The notes under the pieces: generated by a model | Databases searched by the model: none | Told to the model about the DNA's origin: nothing | What the model saw: the letters and a program-made list of their open reading frames with translations, nothing else | Assembly: GCF_014274685.1 (NCBI RefSeq) | Contig: NZ_CP060393.1 | Coordinates: forward strand, 310,001 to 374,000 | DNA length: 64,000 nucleotides | Source of the DNA: Edaphobacter sp. 4G125 | GTDB lineage: Bacteria > Acidobacteriota > Terriglobia > Terriglobales > Acidobacteriaceae | Direction of reading: 5' to 3' | Program-made: the position numbers and the translations under genes | In this document: piece after piece, positions 45,621-54,280 of the stretch | Position numbering within the stretch: position 1 is the stretch's first letter | How the letters are laid out: every line of letters begins with the position of its first letter

Positions 45621-46966
45621 TGCTGCGATTACTGGAGTACATGGTGAACTCGTTGTGGATGGCTCCCCTTGTGTTTGCAGCGGCATGGCTGGCTGCGCGC
45701 CTTGTACGACGTGGGATCCCTGAGGTGGCGCACCGGATATGGGTGAGCGCACTTTTTCTAGAGAGCGTTCTTCCTGCGGTTCGCCCGCAGCCGATTGCGG
45801 TGTTGCATGTGTTGCAGAGTTTATTACGGTGGCCCTTTACCGGTCAGGCGAAGGCGGACCAGGGAGGAGTCACGGTGTCCGTGGGTGCAGGGATCGTTAA
45901 TGGATCACTGACGGTGTCGACTCATTGGATGCTGGCGCTCGCTGCTCTTTATGGAGGCGTGGTGTTGTATTTCGCTGCGCGCCTGGTGTGGGGAGTATGG
46001 AGTACATATCGAATTGAACGCCGAGCACAGGAGGCGTCGTTACCGGATGCGTCGCGTCGCGTATGGCAACGTTGCTGTGCCCACTTCAAATTGGAGGAGA
46101 CGCGAGTCGCTGTGTCACAGGAGATTGGCGGCCCGGTGACGGTAGGGCTTGGCAGGCCGCTGCTTCTGCTGCCGTCTTCCTTCTTTGAGCGCGTAGTCGA
46201 TAACGATCTCGATGCCGTGATGGCGCATGAGTGCGCGCATATGCAGCGGCGCGACTTCATGAAGAACTTGCTGTATCGCATCCTGTCGTTGCCGATGGCC
46301 TATCATCCACTGCTTTGGATGACACTGGCTCACATTGCTGAGAGCCGCGAGATGATCTGCGATGCAATGGCAGCGAATGCGGTTGAAGGAAGACAGAACT
46401 ACGCACGGTCACTTTTACGGTTGGCGGCAACGATGACAATAGCGCCGCCGGCCAGGACACTTCACGCCATCGGGATCTTCGATGCCAACACGTTTGAAAG
46501 GAGAGTTATGCGACTGACAGAAAGAAGTGTAGAGATGGGACGCGGCCTACGTCTGGTAACGGCTGCGGCATGTGTGACGTTGGGCGCAGCAGCGTGTGCC
46601 TCGGCACTAGCGTTGCATACGGAGATTGCCGCGCCGGGATCGGCAGTGATGGATAAGAAGGAAGCTCCTTCGAGCTTGAAGGTTGCAGCCGGTGTGATGG
46701 CAGGCAATGTGATTTATCAGAAGAAACCGGTGTATCCTCCAGAGGCGAAGGCAGCCCATATAGAGGGTGCTGTCGTCATGAAGGCGATCATCTCAAAGGA
46801 AGGAACGGTGCAGGATCTCCAGGTTGTGAGCGGACCGAAAGAGCTGCGTGCGGCATCGATCGATGCGGTTAAGGAGTGGAAATACAAGCCATATAGACTG
46901 AACGGTGATCTGAGAGATGTGGAGACGACGATCACGGTGAACTATTCCATAGGACATCTCGAATAA
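45617..46966 (+). CDS. M56 (BlaR1/MecR1-type) membrane metallopeptidase with C-terminal TonB domain
   Basis: 449 residues. The N-terminal part has several membrane helices (MVNSLWMAPLVFAAAWLAARL, ALAALYGGVVLYFAARLVWG) and the gluzincin motif HECAH near residue 203 (AVMAHECAHMQRRDF), whose zinc-binding pattern HExxH is kept. A further helix near residue 315 (TAAACVTLGAAACASALAL) is followed by a TonB C-terminal domain (about 370-449: YPPEAKAAHIEGAVVMKAIISKEGTVQDLQVVSG ... VKEWKYKPYRLNGD). Classical BlaR1 has a penicillin-binding sensor there, so the signal is different. Coupled to the upstream repressor, it probably degrades it in response to an envelope signal. Confidence 0.9.
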   Translation: MMLRLLEYMVNSLWMAPLVFAAAWLAARLVRRGIPEVAHRIWVSALFLESVLPAVRPQPIAVLHVLQSLLRWPFTGQAKADQGGVTVSVGAGIVNGSLTVSTHWMLALAALYGGVVLYFAARLVWGVWSTYRIERRAQEASLPDASRRVWQRCCAHFKLEETRVAVSQEIGGPVTVGLGRPLLLLPSSFFERVVDNDLDAVMAHECAHMQRRDFMKNLLYRILSLPMAYHPLLWMTLAHIAESREMICDAMAANAVEGRQNYARSLLRLAATMTIAPPARTLHAIGIFDANTFERRVMRLTERSVEMGRGLRLVTAAACVTLGAAACASALALHTEIAAPGSAVMDKKEAPSSLKVAAGVMAGNVIYQKKPVYPPEAKAAHIEGAVVMKAIISKEGTVQDLQVVSGPKELRAASIDAVKEWKYKPYRLNGDLRDVETTITVNYSIGHLE

Positions 46967-46987
46967 AAGTAGCAATGTGCATGAGTA

Positions 46988-47018
46988 AACGAGAGACAGA
47001 TCAACGTCTCTCGTTTTT
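46988..47018 (+). terminator. Terminator after the M56 gene
   Basis: AACGAGAGAC (46988-46997) pairs with GTCTCTCGTT (47006-47015), followed by TTT. It separates the M56 and cobO genes, which converge. Confidence 0.85.
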
Positions 47019-47035
47019 GTGTTGATGACCTAAAT

Positions 47036-47599
47036 TCAGAATTCGATGCCACGCTGGGCGAGGATTCCCTTCTGATAGGCATGCTTGGCTTCGCGCATCT
47101 CGGTGACGGTGTCGGCCAGCTCAACCAGGGTGGGGTGTGCGTTGCGGCCGGTGAGGATGACGTGGACCATCTCGGGTTTCTGGCGCAGGACTTCGGCGAC
47201 CTTCTCCGGGTCGAGCATCTTGTAACCGATGGCATAGTTGATCTCGTCGAGGATGACGAGGTCCCAATCCCCGGCGAGGATGGCCTGTTCGGCATCGTTC
47301 CAGGCATCCTGGACCATGCGCAGATCTTCGGGGTCGGTTTCGGCTCCACCGACTTTGACGAAGCCGCGTCCCATCTGGCGGATAACGATGGCAGGATCCT
47401 CAGGGGTTCCGAGAGCGGCGCCCAAGGCAGAGATCGCGTCGAGCTCGCCGTAGTGCCATGAACCTTTGAGAAATTGCAGGATGAGCACGCGCATTCCATT
47501 TCCGGCGGCGCGAAGGGCGGTTCCGAGGGCGGCAGTGGTCTTACCCTTGCCGGGGCCGGTGTTGATGAGGATGAGTCCGCGGCGCGAGGTTTCAGTCAT
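47036..47599 (-). CDS. cobO: Cob(I)yrinic acid a,c-diamide adenosyltransferase (CobO/BtuR type)
   Basis: 187 residues. It transfers adenosyl from ATP to the cobalt of cobalamin precursors. The P-loop GPGKGKTT is at residues 15-22, followed by FLKGSWHYGELDAI, then LVILDEINYAIGYKMLDPEKV (Walker B region) and VILTGRNAHPTLVELADTVTEM. The C-terminal KHAYQKGILAQRGIEF is the standard family ending. No other corrin genes are adjacent, so it may serve salvage. It is 46 bases downstream of rlmH on the same strand. Confidence 0.95.
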   Translation of the reverse strand: MTETSRRGLILINTGPGKGKTTAALGTALRAAGNGMRVLILQFLKGSWHYGELDAISALGAALGTPEDPAIVIRQMGRGFVKVGGAETDPEDLRMVQDAWNDAEQAILAGDWDLVILDEINYAIGYKMLDPEKVAEVLRQKPEMVHVILTGRNAHPTLVELADTVTEMREAKHAYQKGILAQRGIEF

Positions 47600-47644
47600 A
47601 GAGATTAAGGATAGCTGGGTGGCGAGCTTTCAGAGAACATCGAG

Positions 47645-48100
47645 CTAGTGGCCGGAGTGGTAAGGGTGACCGGCGAGGATGGTGAAAGCGCGGTAGACCT
47701 GCTCGGTCAGGACGACGCGGGCTAGCTGGTGCGGTAAGGTAATGCGTCCGAAGGAGAGCAGGAGATTGGCGCGTTTGTGGGCTGAATCCGACCATCCGTC
47801 GGCTGGGCCGATGGCGAAAACGAGTCGCTGAGTACCGGAGTCGCGAAGGCGGCCGATGGTCTGGGCCAGCTCTTCGGAGGAGAGCTGTTTACCCCGGCTA
47901 TCCAGAAGGATGAGGTGGGCGGGGGTTCGAGTCGCCTGACGGTCGAGCCAAACGAGGAAGATAGATTCGGAGGGAAAAGCGGGAGCGTCCACGGGAGTGT
48001 AGTGGCTGAGGCGGTCGAGGTAGTCCGCAGCCAGAAGAGAAGCCTGGTCCGATCGTGAGGGATTACGACGGGTATGTATGGAGGCCAGTTGAATGATCAT
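47645..48100 (-). CDS. rlmH: 23S rRNA (pseudouridine1915-N3)-methyltransferase RlmH
   Basis: 151 residues. A SPOUT-fold enzyme acting on 70S ribosomes. Family blocks: RSDQASLLAADYLDRLSHY, LILLDSRGKQLSSEELAQTI, LVFAIGPADGWSD (the knot region with GPxxG), and the C-terminal ITLPHQLARVVLTEQVYRAFTILAGHPYHSGH, the typical final block ending in PYH. It is normally the third gene after nadD and rsfS; here a large TonB-dependent receptor gene separates it from them. Confidence 0.95.
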   Translation of the reverse strand: MIIQLASIHTRRNPSRSDQASLLAADYLDRLSHYTPVDAPAFPSESIFLVWLDRQATRTPAHLILLDSRGKQLSSEELAQTIGRLRDSGTQRLVFAIGPADGWSDSAHKRANLLLSFGRITLPHQLARVVLTEQVYRAFTILAGHPYHSGH

Positions 48101-48326
48101 AGGTCAGTTATGCGCCTTCTAAATAAAGGTCAGTCCTCCCATTTTTGGAATCTCGGTAGGGATTTTGGAAAATTATCGCTGGAAACTTAGTGATGAGATG
48201 GATTTACTTGGGAAAAATATTGCCCTATATTTGGCAGGGTAATTGCACATTACACAAAAGTAACTCCCCGATTCAAAAGATAAGAATCTGATAAAGGTTT
48301 TTTTTCCCAAAGAGGTAATCGAGTTT
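48101..48326. promoter_or_regulatory. AT-rich divergent promoter region of rlmH and the TonB-dependent receptor
   Basis: 226 bases with no gene, clearly AT-richer than flanks (for example near 48160-48300). It must hold promoters for both genes. I cannot assign exact boxes; AGAGGT lies 9 bases before the receptor ATG. Confidence 0.35.
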
Positions 48327-51300
48327 ATGGGTCGTCTGAAGAATATTATTGCCCTGGTTATTTTCATCTGCCTGTCCTCCGCGCTTCATGCGCAGGCAAC
48401 GGCAACGGTTACCGGAGTTGTTACGGATCCCTCCGGTTCGGTGATCCCCGACGCAACGGCGGTTCTGTCGAATCCATCAATGGGAACGGACTACACAACG
48501 ACGACGAATACGGCGGGTTCTTACCGCTTTACCAGCATTCCTCCTGGACCGGGTTATACGCTGGTGATCTCGCGCAGCGGATTCAACTCCTTTAAGGTAG
48601 AGAACATTTATGTCAATGTCGCGAACGTTGTGAGCCGCAATGCGACGCTGACGCCCGGTACCCAGGTCGAGGTTTCGGTCAGCGCTGCGGGGCAGGGTGT
48701 GACTCTCAATACAGAGGACGCGACGCTCGGAAACAACCTTCAGGTTCAAAAATTGGATGAGCTTCCGATTCAGAACCGAACTTCTCCGGCGATCCTTTTT
48801 CGCTTGCAGCCGGGTACGACACTTACGGGCGAGGTAACGGGTGCTCGCTATGACCAGAACTATGTCTCGGTCGATACGCTGGATGTGAACGACCTGGCGA
48901 CGGGACAGTTCGGAGCAATTACTGCCAATGCGCCTGTGGATTCGGTGCAGGAGTTCCGTGGCACGGTGGCCGGATCGACTGCCAATACCGGTCTGGGCGG
49001 CGGCGGCCAGTTTGTGCTGGTGACGCGTAGCGGAACCAATAACTGGCATGGCCAGGCAAACCTCTATCACCGAGATAACTCAACGACGGCGAATGACTGG
49101 TTCAATAACCTGGCCGGAATCCGAGCGCCGAAGCTGGTCCGCAATCAGTTCGGAGGATCGGTTGGCGGTCCGATTCTTCATGACAAGGCCTTCTTTTTCT
49201 TCGATTACACGGCGTCGCGGATTGCTGCGGGAGCGGCGACCGTTCGTAAAGTACCGCTGCCTTCGTATCGTTCCGGTCTTGTCTCGTATATCAATGACAA
49301 CCCTAATTGCGATAAGAGCAGCCGTCAGAACACGACTCCCGGCTGCATCAGCCAATTGACTGCGGCACAGGTACGGAATGTCGATCCAGCGGGGATCGGC
49401 GAAAGCCCGGCGTTATTCAACCTGTATAACTCCCGCTATCCTGCGGTGAACGATGTTACCTACGGCGACGGTGTCAACACCGGAGGGTTCCGTTTCAATG
49501 CCCCGAACAGCGACAACCTGAACATCTTTGTCGGCAGGGTGGACTATAACCTGACGGACAAAATTCGGCTTTGGGGACGTGGTACGGTATCGCGCGAGAA
49601 TGCAGTCAATGCGGTGCAGCAGTTCCCTGGCGATCCGGATGCGACAGATTTTATCGACCGCAGTTATGCCTATGTTGGTGGAATCGACTGGCAGGTCAGC
49701 TCGAACAAATTCAACCAGTTCACCTATGGTTCTACAGTGCAGGACTATAACTTTACCCAGCCGACGAACAAGTTGGGTATCGATCAGCTTAATTTTTCCA
49801 CGGGTTCGATTACGTTTTTGGATAGGCCATACTCTAGTCCGATCAATGCTCAGGGACGTCATGTTCCGATCCCTCAGATCTATGACAATTTCACCTGGAG
49901 CGTGGGACGTCACTCAATTACGTTTGGTGGAATGTTCAAATGGATCAAGAACAGCAGCTATTCAATCCTTGATTACAATGATCTGGGAATCGGAATTGGC
50001 GGCAATCTTGGCGGTCTGACTGCATCATTCCGGCCAACGAATGTTCAGTCGAGTGTGACTGCGCGTTCGACTTATGACAACGCCCTGGTTGCGGCACTGG
50101 GACGTATAAGCAATGCAGCGCTGACCTTCAATTACGGCATTGACGGAAGTGCACTGCCGCAGCCAAGTGGATCGCAGCGCGAATATCAATCCTACCAGAC
50201 CCAGGTCTTCGCGTCGGATAGCTGGAAGGCGACTCCACACCTGACCCTGACCTATGGCCTTGGTTATCAGTACTACTCGGTTCCTTACGAGATCCATGGA
50301 TTCGAGACGGCACAAAACACTCTGTTCTTCAACGATTACATCGCTCAGCGTGTGCAGCAGAGCCAGGCCGGCAATACCGCGGCGGACGGGCTTCCCTTCC
50401 TGACCTACCAGCTGGGCGGCGCGCACAACAATGGCCCGGCGCTGTATCACCGTGACCCCCTGAACTTCTCACCCAAGGTTGCTTTTGCATGGAACCCGAA
50501 GTTCGACGAAAAGACGGTTTTCAACGGTGGAGCGGGTGTGGTCTATGACCGCACGGTGATCAATGCCGTTCAGTACCAGCAGGACCAGTACTCGTACCTT
50601 TTTCAGCAAAGTCTTCAGGACAATTTTGGTACGCGGGATCCTTTGGTTTCCCTTACTAGTGACCCCCGGCTGGATTCACTTCCGACGTTTACGGCGCCTC
50701 CAACTCCACGGCCGCCATTTACACCTTTTGTCGATGGCGGTATTCCAAATGGCCTGATCGATGGCCAATTCAACCAGATGATCGATCCGAATCTAAAAAC
50801 GCCATATTCCATCATGGCCAATTTGGGATTCCAGCATGAATTCCCCGGATCGACGATCCTTAAGGTGAGCTGGGTGGGCCGGTTTGGCCGCAGGTTATTG
50901 GCGCAGGCCGATGCGAACCAGGTCATCGAATTTCCCGACAAGGCTTCTGGTCAATTGCTTGGCGATGCCATGGGGAATGTTACGAAGCAGCTTCGTGCAA
51001 ACGCCGATCCTAGAAATCTTCCAGCACAGGGCTGGTTCGAAAACCAGATTCCTCCGGGATACGGAGCCACACAAACTTACGAAGACGACAACGGTGTGAC
51101 CCACAACTATCCGAACAATACATCGTGGATTGCTGACAACCTTCAGACCTATATTGCCAGAGGTGATTTTGCGGACACAGTTCAGCAGCTCTCCCCTTTC
51201 CTCGGCAACAACGTGGGCATGGCCTCTCAGTTTGCCGGAAATAATGTATTTACCAGCAAAGGGTTTTCAACTTACAACGGACTTCTGGTTACGGTGCAGA

Positions 51301-52067
51301 AGAACCTGACGCAGGGCTTGCAGTTCGATGCGAACTACACATGGTCGCACTCGATCGACAATACCTCACTGGCCGGTAACCAGCAGGCGATTGGTGGTTA
51401 TGGCTTTATCTGCGATGTGCTACGCCCGAGATTGTGCCGGGCCAACTCGGACTTCGACACCACGCACTACATCAATGCCGATGCGACCTATAGCCTTCCC
51501 TTCGGTCGCGGACGCACCTACGGCGCAAATATGCCGTGGCTTCTTGATGAGATGGTCGGTGGCTGGGACCTGAGTAACATCGTGAGCTGGCATACGGGCG
51601 TTGCGTTTTCCACGGTTTCGTCGGCGTTTGTCGCGGGGTATGCCAACAATGCTCCTGCGATCTTCACCGGAGACTCTTCGGATATCCAGCGCAAGGTACA
51701 CAAAACCCAAGGAGGTACGTTGACGTTGTTTGCTGACCCGCAGCGCGCAGTCGGCGCCTTCGAAGGTCCGATTGGATTCCAGATCGGGCCTCGCAATTCT
51801 CTGCGTGGACCCCAGTACTTCAACCTGGATACAGGATTGGCCAAGACCTTTACGTTGATGCCGGAGAGGGGGTTGAAGCTGAAATTCCGTGGTGATGCGT
51901 TCAATATTCTGAATCACCCCAACTTTGCCGCTCCTGGCAATAACTCGTCTTATGACGACATTACGCTGCCAAGCAACTTTGGTCAGTTGACCTCGATGGC
52001 CAATTCGACAGGTGGCAGAGGATCAAGCGCACGCGTGGTACAGATTTCGGCCCGATTCGAGTTCTAG
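48327..52067 (+). CDS. TonB-dependent receptor with N-terminal carboxypeptidase-regulatory-like domain (Oar-like)
   Basis: 1246 residues. Signal peptide: IIALVIFICLSSALHAQ. A carboxypeptidase-regulatory-like beta domain follows (about 25-115: TGVVTDPSGSVIPDATAVLSNPSMG ... GSYRFTSIPPGPGYTLVIS), then a plug-like region (LDELPIQNRTSPAILFRLQPG, LDVNDLATGQFGAIT) and a long outer-membrane barrel ending in VVQISARFEF with a terminal Phe, as expected for BamA insertion. Oar-type receptors are abundant in Acidobacteriota and import oligosaccharides or large substrates. It interrupts the rsfS-rlmH neighbourhood on the opposite strand. A very strong terminator follows. Confidence 0.92.
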   Translation: MGRLKNIIALVIFICLSSALHAQATATVTGVVTDPSGSVIPDATAVLSNPSMGTDYTTTTNTAGSYRFTSIPPGPGYTLVISRSGFNSFKVENIYVNVANVVSRNATLTPGTQVEVSVSAAGQGVTLNTEDATLGNNLQVQKLDELPIQNRTSPAILFRLQPGTTLTGEVTGARYDQNYVSVDTLDVNDLATGQFGAITANAPVDSVQEFRGTVAGSTANTGLGGGGQFVLVTRSGTNNWHGQANLYHRDNSTTANDWFNNLAGIRAPKLVRNQFGGSVGGPILHDKAFFFFDYTASRIAAGAATVRKVPLPSYRSGLVSYINDNPNCDKSSRQNTTPGCISQLTAAQVRNVDPAGIGESPALFNLYNSRYPAVNDVTYGDGVNTGGFRFNAPNSDNLNIFVGRVDYNLTDKIRLWGRGTVSRENAVNAVQQFPGDPDATDFIDRSYAYVGGIDWQVSSNKFNQFTYGSTVQDYNFTQPTNKLGIDQLNFSTGSITFLDRPYSSPINAQGRHVPIPQIYDNFTWSVGRHSITFGGMFKWIKNSSYSILDYNDLGIGIGGNLGGLTASFRPTNVQSSVTARSTYDNALVAALGRISNAALTFNYGIDGSALPQPSGSQREYQSYQTQVFASDSWKATPHLTLTYGLGYQYYSVPYEIHGFETAQNTLFFNDYIAQRVQQSQAGNTAADGLPFLTYQLGGAHNNGPALYHRDPLNFSPKVAFAWNPKFDEKTVFNGGAGVVYDRTVINAVQYQQDQYSYLFQQSLQDNFGTRDPLVSLTSDPRLDSLPTFTAPPTPRPPFTPFVDGGIPNGLIDGQFNQMIDPNLKTPYSIMANLGFQHEFPGSTILKVSWVGRFGRRLLAQADANQVIEFPDKASGQLLGDAMGNVTKQLRANADPRNLPAQGWFENQIPPGYGATQTYEDDNGVTHNYPNNTSWIADNLQTYIARGDFADTVQQLSPFLGNNVGMASQFAGNNVFTSKGFSTYNGLLVTVQKNLTQGLQFDANYTWSHSIDNTSLAGNQQAIGGYGFICDVLRPRLCRANSDFDTTHYINADATYSLPFGRGRTYGANMPWLLDEMVGGWDLSNIVSWHTGVAFSTVSSAFVAGYANNAPAIFTGDSSDIQRKVHKTQGGTLTLFADPQRAVGAFEGPIGFQIGPRNSLRGPQYFNLDTGLAKTFTLMPERGLKLKFRGDAFNILNHPNFAAPGNNSSYDDITLPSNFGQLTSMANSTGGRGSSARVVQISARFEF

Positions 52068-52087
52068 ACGCCCGCTGACTACGATCA

Positions 52088-52124
52088 AAGGCCACTGCGG
52101 AGATCCGCAGTGGCCTTGTTTTTT
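52088..52124 (+). terminator. Strong rho-independent terminator of the TonB-dependent receptor
   Basis: AAGGCCACTGCGG (52088-52100) pairs perfectly with CCGCAGTGGCCTT (52105-52117) around AGAT, followed by GTTTTTT. A 13-bp stem with a long U tract. Confidence 0.95.
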
Positions 52125-52164
52125 AGGAATGATTCATTGAATGCCAGATGCGAGGACTGTGTAG

Positions 52165-52710
52165 TTACTTCTTTGCGGCTTTCTTCGCGTTTTTCTTCGC
52201 AGTGGTCTTCTTCGTCGAGGATTTTTGGGCAGGAGATTTTGCGACTGTTTTCTTTGTTACTTTACTTGCCGGGGCCTTGGTGGCTTTCTTTGCGGCGTTT
52301 TTCTTCGCGGTTTTGCGAGTGCTGGTGATCTGGGCTTTCAGATCGGCATTGATTTCATCGGCCGAGAGCGTAGTGGCGGATTTGCGCAGGCGCTCGAGGC
52401 CATAGAAAGCACGTTTCTCGGGTGAAAAGACGTGGACGATGAAGTCAACGTAGTCCATCAGGATCCACTCGGCCTGGCGGCGGCCTTCGACGGAGTTGGG
52501 ATAGACGCCGAAGTCGCGCTTGATTCGCAGCTCAATCTCGTCAGAGATGGCGAGATTCTGGCGGTCGTTGGTTCCGTTGCAGATCAGGAAGTAATCCGTC
52601 AGTCCGCTCTCAGAAGGGTCGAGGGCAAGGATGCGGATATCTTCAGCTTTTTTATCTTCAGCAGCGGCTGCAGCGGTGAGCAGCAGTTGATTGGTTTCGA
52701 TGGAAGGCAT
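52165..52710 (-). CDS. rsfS: Ribosome silencing factor RsfS with an added lysine/alanine-rich tail
   Basis: 181 residues; the normal factor is about 110-120. The body (about 1-125) is typical: LLTAAAAAEDKKAEDIRILALDPSESGLTDYFLICNGTNDRQNLAISDEIE, then GRRQAEWILMDYVDFIVHVFSPEKRAFYGLERL. RsfS binds uL14 and blocks 50S-30S joining during starvation. The last about 50 residues are almost only Lys, Ala, Thr, Ser and Pro (ARKNAAKKATKAPAS-type runs, KKTTAKKNAKKAAKK), like histone-H1 or AlgP tails, and would be highly basic. This resembles tails that bind nucleic acid. It is downstream of nadD on the same strand. Confidence 0.93.
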   Translation of the reverse strand: MPSIETNQLLLTAAAAAEDKKAEDIRILALDPSESGLTDYFLICNGTNDRQNLAISDEIELRIKRDFGVYPNSVEGRRQAEWILMDYVDFIVHVFSPEKRAFYGLERLRKSATTLSADEINADLKAQITSTRKTAKKNAAKKATKAPASKVTKKTVAKSPAQKSSTKKTTAKKNAKKAAKK

Positions 52711-52883
52711 GCAACTCCTTATATCAAATGGTAGCCGGTTGGGCGCAGGGATGGAAGCAAGAACAATGCCTGGATCGGGATACTGATTGGGAGGCGCAGG
52801 TCCACCTTAGCGGCTTCGCCGCGAAGATGGGGGCAGGATGCAGAGATTTCTTTCACCCAGCGAGTGAACCCGCCGGGCCCCAA

Positions 52884-52913
52884 TTCTCCACTTCGCTGCT
52901 CCGATCGAAATGA
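52884..52913 (-). repeat. Type A intergenic repeat, reverse orientation
   Basis: Read on the minus strand, TCATTTCGATCGGAG, then CAGCGAAGTGGAGAA. It matches the type A left and right ends with a shortened centre. It lies between rsfS and nadD. Confidence 0.5.
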
Positions 52914-52941
52914 TACTTCGGGAGGAGTCAGCGGGTGAGTT

Positions 52942-53550
52942 TTATTGGGAGCCCTGGTAAAGACCATGCTGGCGAATATATTGCTCGACTTCTGGTGGAA
53001 GCAGGTTCCGGCAGGGATCGCCGACTGCAAGGTATTGGCGCAGTTGGGTCGCCGAGATATCTTCGTGCACGGTGGTGAGGAGGTGAACGTGGCTGTGCTG
53101 CTCCGGGGTAAGGTGCAGGCTCGAGAGGTCATCCAGAGATGAACCGGGGCGGCTGACGACGATCCAGTCGGCCAGAGTAAGCAACCGGTCTGGCTCACGC
53201 CACTGTCGCAGGGTGAGGAAGCTATCGGCGCCGACCAGGTTGAAAAGGGTGGCATGGGGCATCTGCTGCCGAAGTGTGGCGAGGGTTTCGACCGTGTAGT
53301 TCGGCGTTCCGTCGGGTTGAGGAGCATCGGACAGCGAGGCATGGAAGCGATGGTCGATCTTGCAGGCGAGGCGAACCATCTCCAGACGGTCCTTGAAGGG
53401 AGAGGTGTGGTGATCGGTCTTGAGCGGCTGAAGTCCAGCGGGGGCGAAGAGCACGGAGTCCAGCTGGAATGCGTCGGCGGCAGCTTTCGCGATGGCGAGA
53501 TGTCCCAGGTGTGGGGGATCGAAGGTTCCGCCAAAGAGAGCTACGCGCAT
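52942..53550 (-). CDS. nadD: Nicotinate-nucleotide adenylyltransferase
   Basis: 202 residues. It makes nicotinic acid adenine dinucleotide in NAD biosynthesis. The nucleotidyltransferase HxGH motif is in GGTFDPPHLGHLAIAKAA (about 7-24); VLFAPAGLQPLK, LVGADSFLTLRQWREPDRLLTLADWIVVSRPG and the late ISATQLRQYLAVG (family ISST-x-IR, here with A for the second S) follow. It is upstream of rsfS with a 231-base gap that carries a type A repeat; an in-line operon is likely but not proven. Confidence 0.95.
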   Translation of the reverse strand: MRVALFGGTFDPPHLGHLAIAKAAADAFQLDSVLFAPAGLQPLKTDHHTSPFKDRLEMVRLACKIDHRFHASLSDAPQPDGTPNYTVETLATLRQQMPHATLFNLVGADSFLTLRQWREPDRLLTLADWIVVSRPGSSLDDLSSLHLTPEQHSHVHLLTTVHEDISATQLRQYLAVGDPCRNLLPPEVEQYIRQHGLYQGSQ

Positions 53551-53582
53551 GCCGCCTACGCTATCACAGACGAGCAGTGGAT

Positions 53583-54089
53583 TTACCAGACGCGCAATAC
53601 GAGTCCGGTGGTGAGGATCTTCGCGTTGACGGATTGGCCGGTCAGGGCGCTGTAGTCAAATTCAACGACGCGCCAGTCGAGACGTGGGATGATGGTCATG
53701 TCCAATCCGCCAGCGACCTGGTAGTTGAAGTGAGTGCTGGAGTTGTTGGAACTGTACTGCACATTACCGACGCCAACGAGTCCTTCGACGTATGGGCGAA
53801 GCGGAAGGATGGGGGCCTTGAAGGCAATGCGTGGCCCGACCGCTCCAGTGTAGTAATGAAAGCCGTCGTGATTGAGAAATGTTCCACGAAGGTCACCACC
53901 GACACTGATGAGATTCATAGCGTAGCCAGTCTGCTTATAGATGCCAACCTGCGCGCCGTATGCGGTGTTTGTTCCTGCTCCACTAACAGGTGCTCCACTG
54001 AATCCGGCGTAGACACCGATTTGAGCGTGAAGTGCGAAGGGAACTAAGAAAAGAAGAGCGAAAAGAAGCAGTGTGCGATGACGAATCAT
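53583..54089 (-). CDS. Outer-membrane beta-barrel protein of unknown function
   Basis: 168 residues. Signal peptide: LLLFALLFLVPFALHAQ. The mature part consists of alternating aromatic/hydrophobic and small residues (GVYAGFSGAPVSG, AYGAQVGIYKQTG, ISVGGDLRGTFLNHDGFHYYTGAVGPRIAF, VEGLVGVGNVQYSS, YQVAGGLDMTIIPRLDWRVVEFDYSAL), as in eight-stranded OmpA-like or opacity-type barrels, and it ends TTGLVLRVW with an aromatic C-terminus. No enzymatic motif is present. It is 32 bases upstream of nadD on the same strand, so they could share a transcript. Confidence 0.8.
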   Translation of the reverse strand: MIRHRTLLLFALLFLVPFALHAQIGVYAGFSGAPVSGAGTNTAYGAQVGIYKQTGYAMNLISVGGDLRGTFLNHDGFHYYTGAVGPRIAFKAPILPLRPYVEGLVGVGNVQYSSNNSSTHFNYQVAGGLDMTIIPRLDWRVVEFDYSALTGQSVNAKILTTGLVLRVW

Positions 54090-54225
54090 TTTGGGGAGGA
54101 CCTCTACTCCTTAGAGTAGCGTTTCCTCCTGTGGAGTGGTCTGGACGCAGTGAAGATGAACCCGAGGGATAAACCATCTTTCGAGAAATAAAAATGGTTT
54201 GTGGGACGAATGGCGTTGCGCTCTG

Positions 54226-54258
54226 ACAAAGCAGCCCCACTCATAAGAGTGGGGCTGC
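54226..54258 (-). terminator. Terminator of the first tandem TonB-dependent receptor
   Basis: GCAGCCCCACTC (54231-54242) pairs perfectly with GAGTGGGGCTGC (54247-54258) around ATAA. Read on the minus strand it is followed by TTTGTC. Confidence 0.85.
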
Positions 54259-54280
54259 TGAACGTTCGTTCGAGGAGCTG

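Noticed and set aside
47926..47940. GGTTCGAGTC stretch resembling a tRNA T-loop
   Set aside because: Lies inside rlmH coding sequence, with no matching acceptor, D or anticodon arms nearby.
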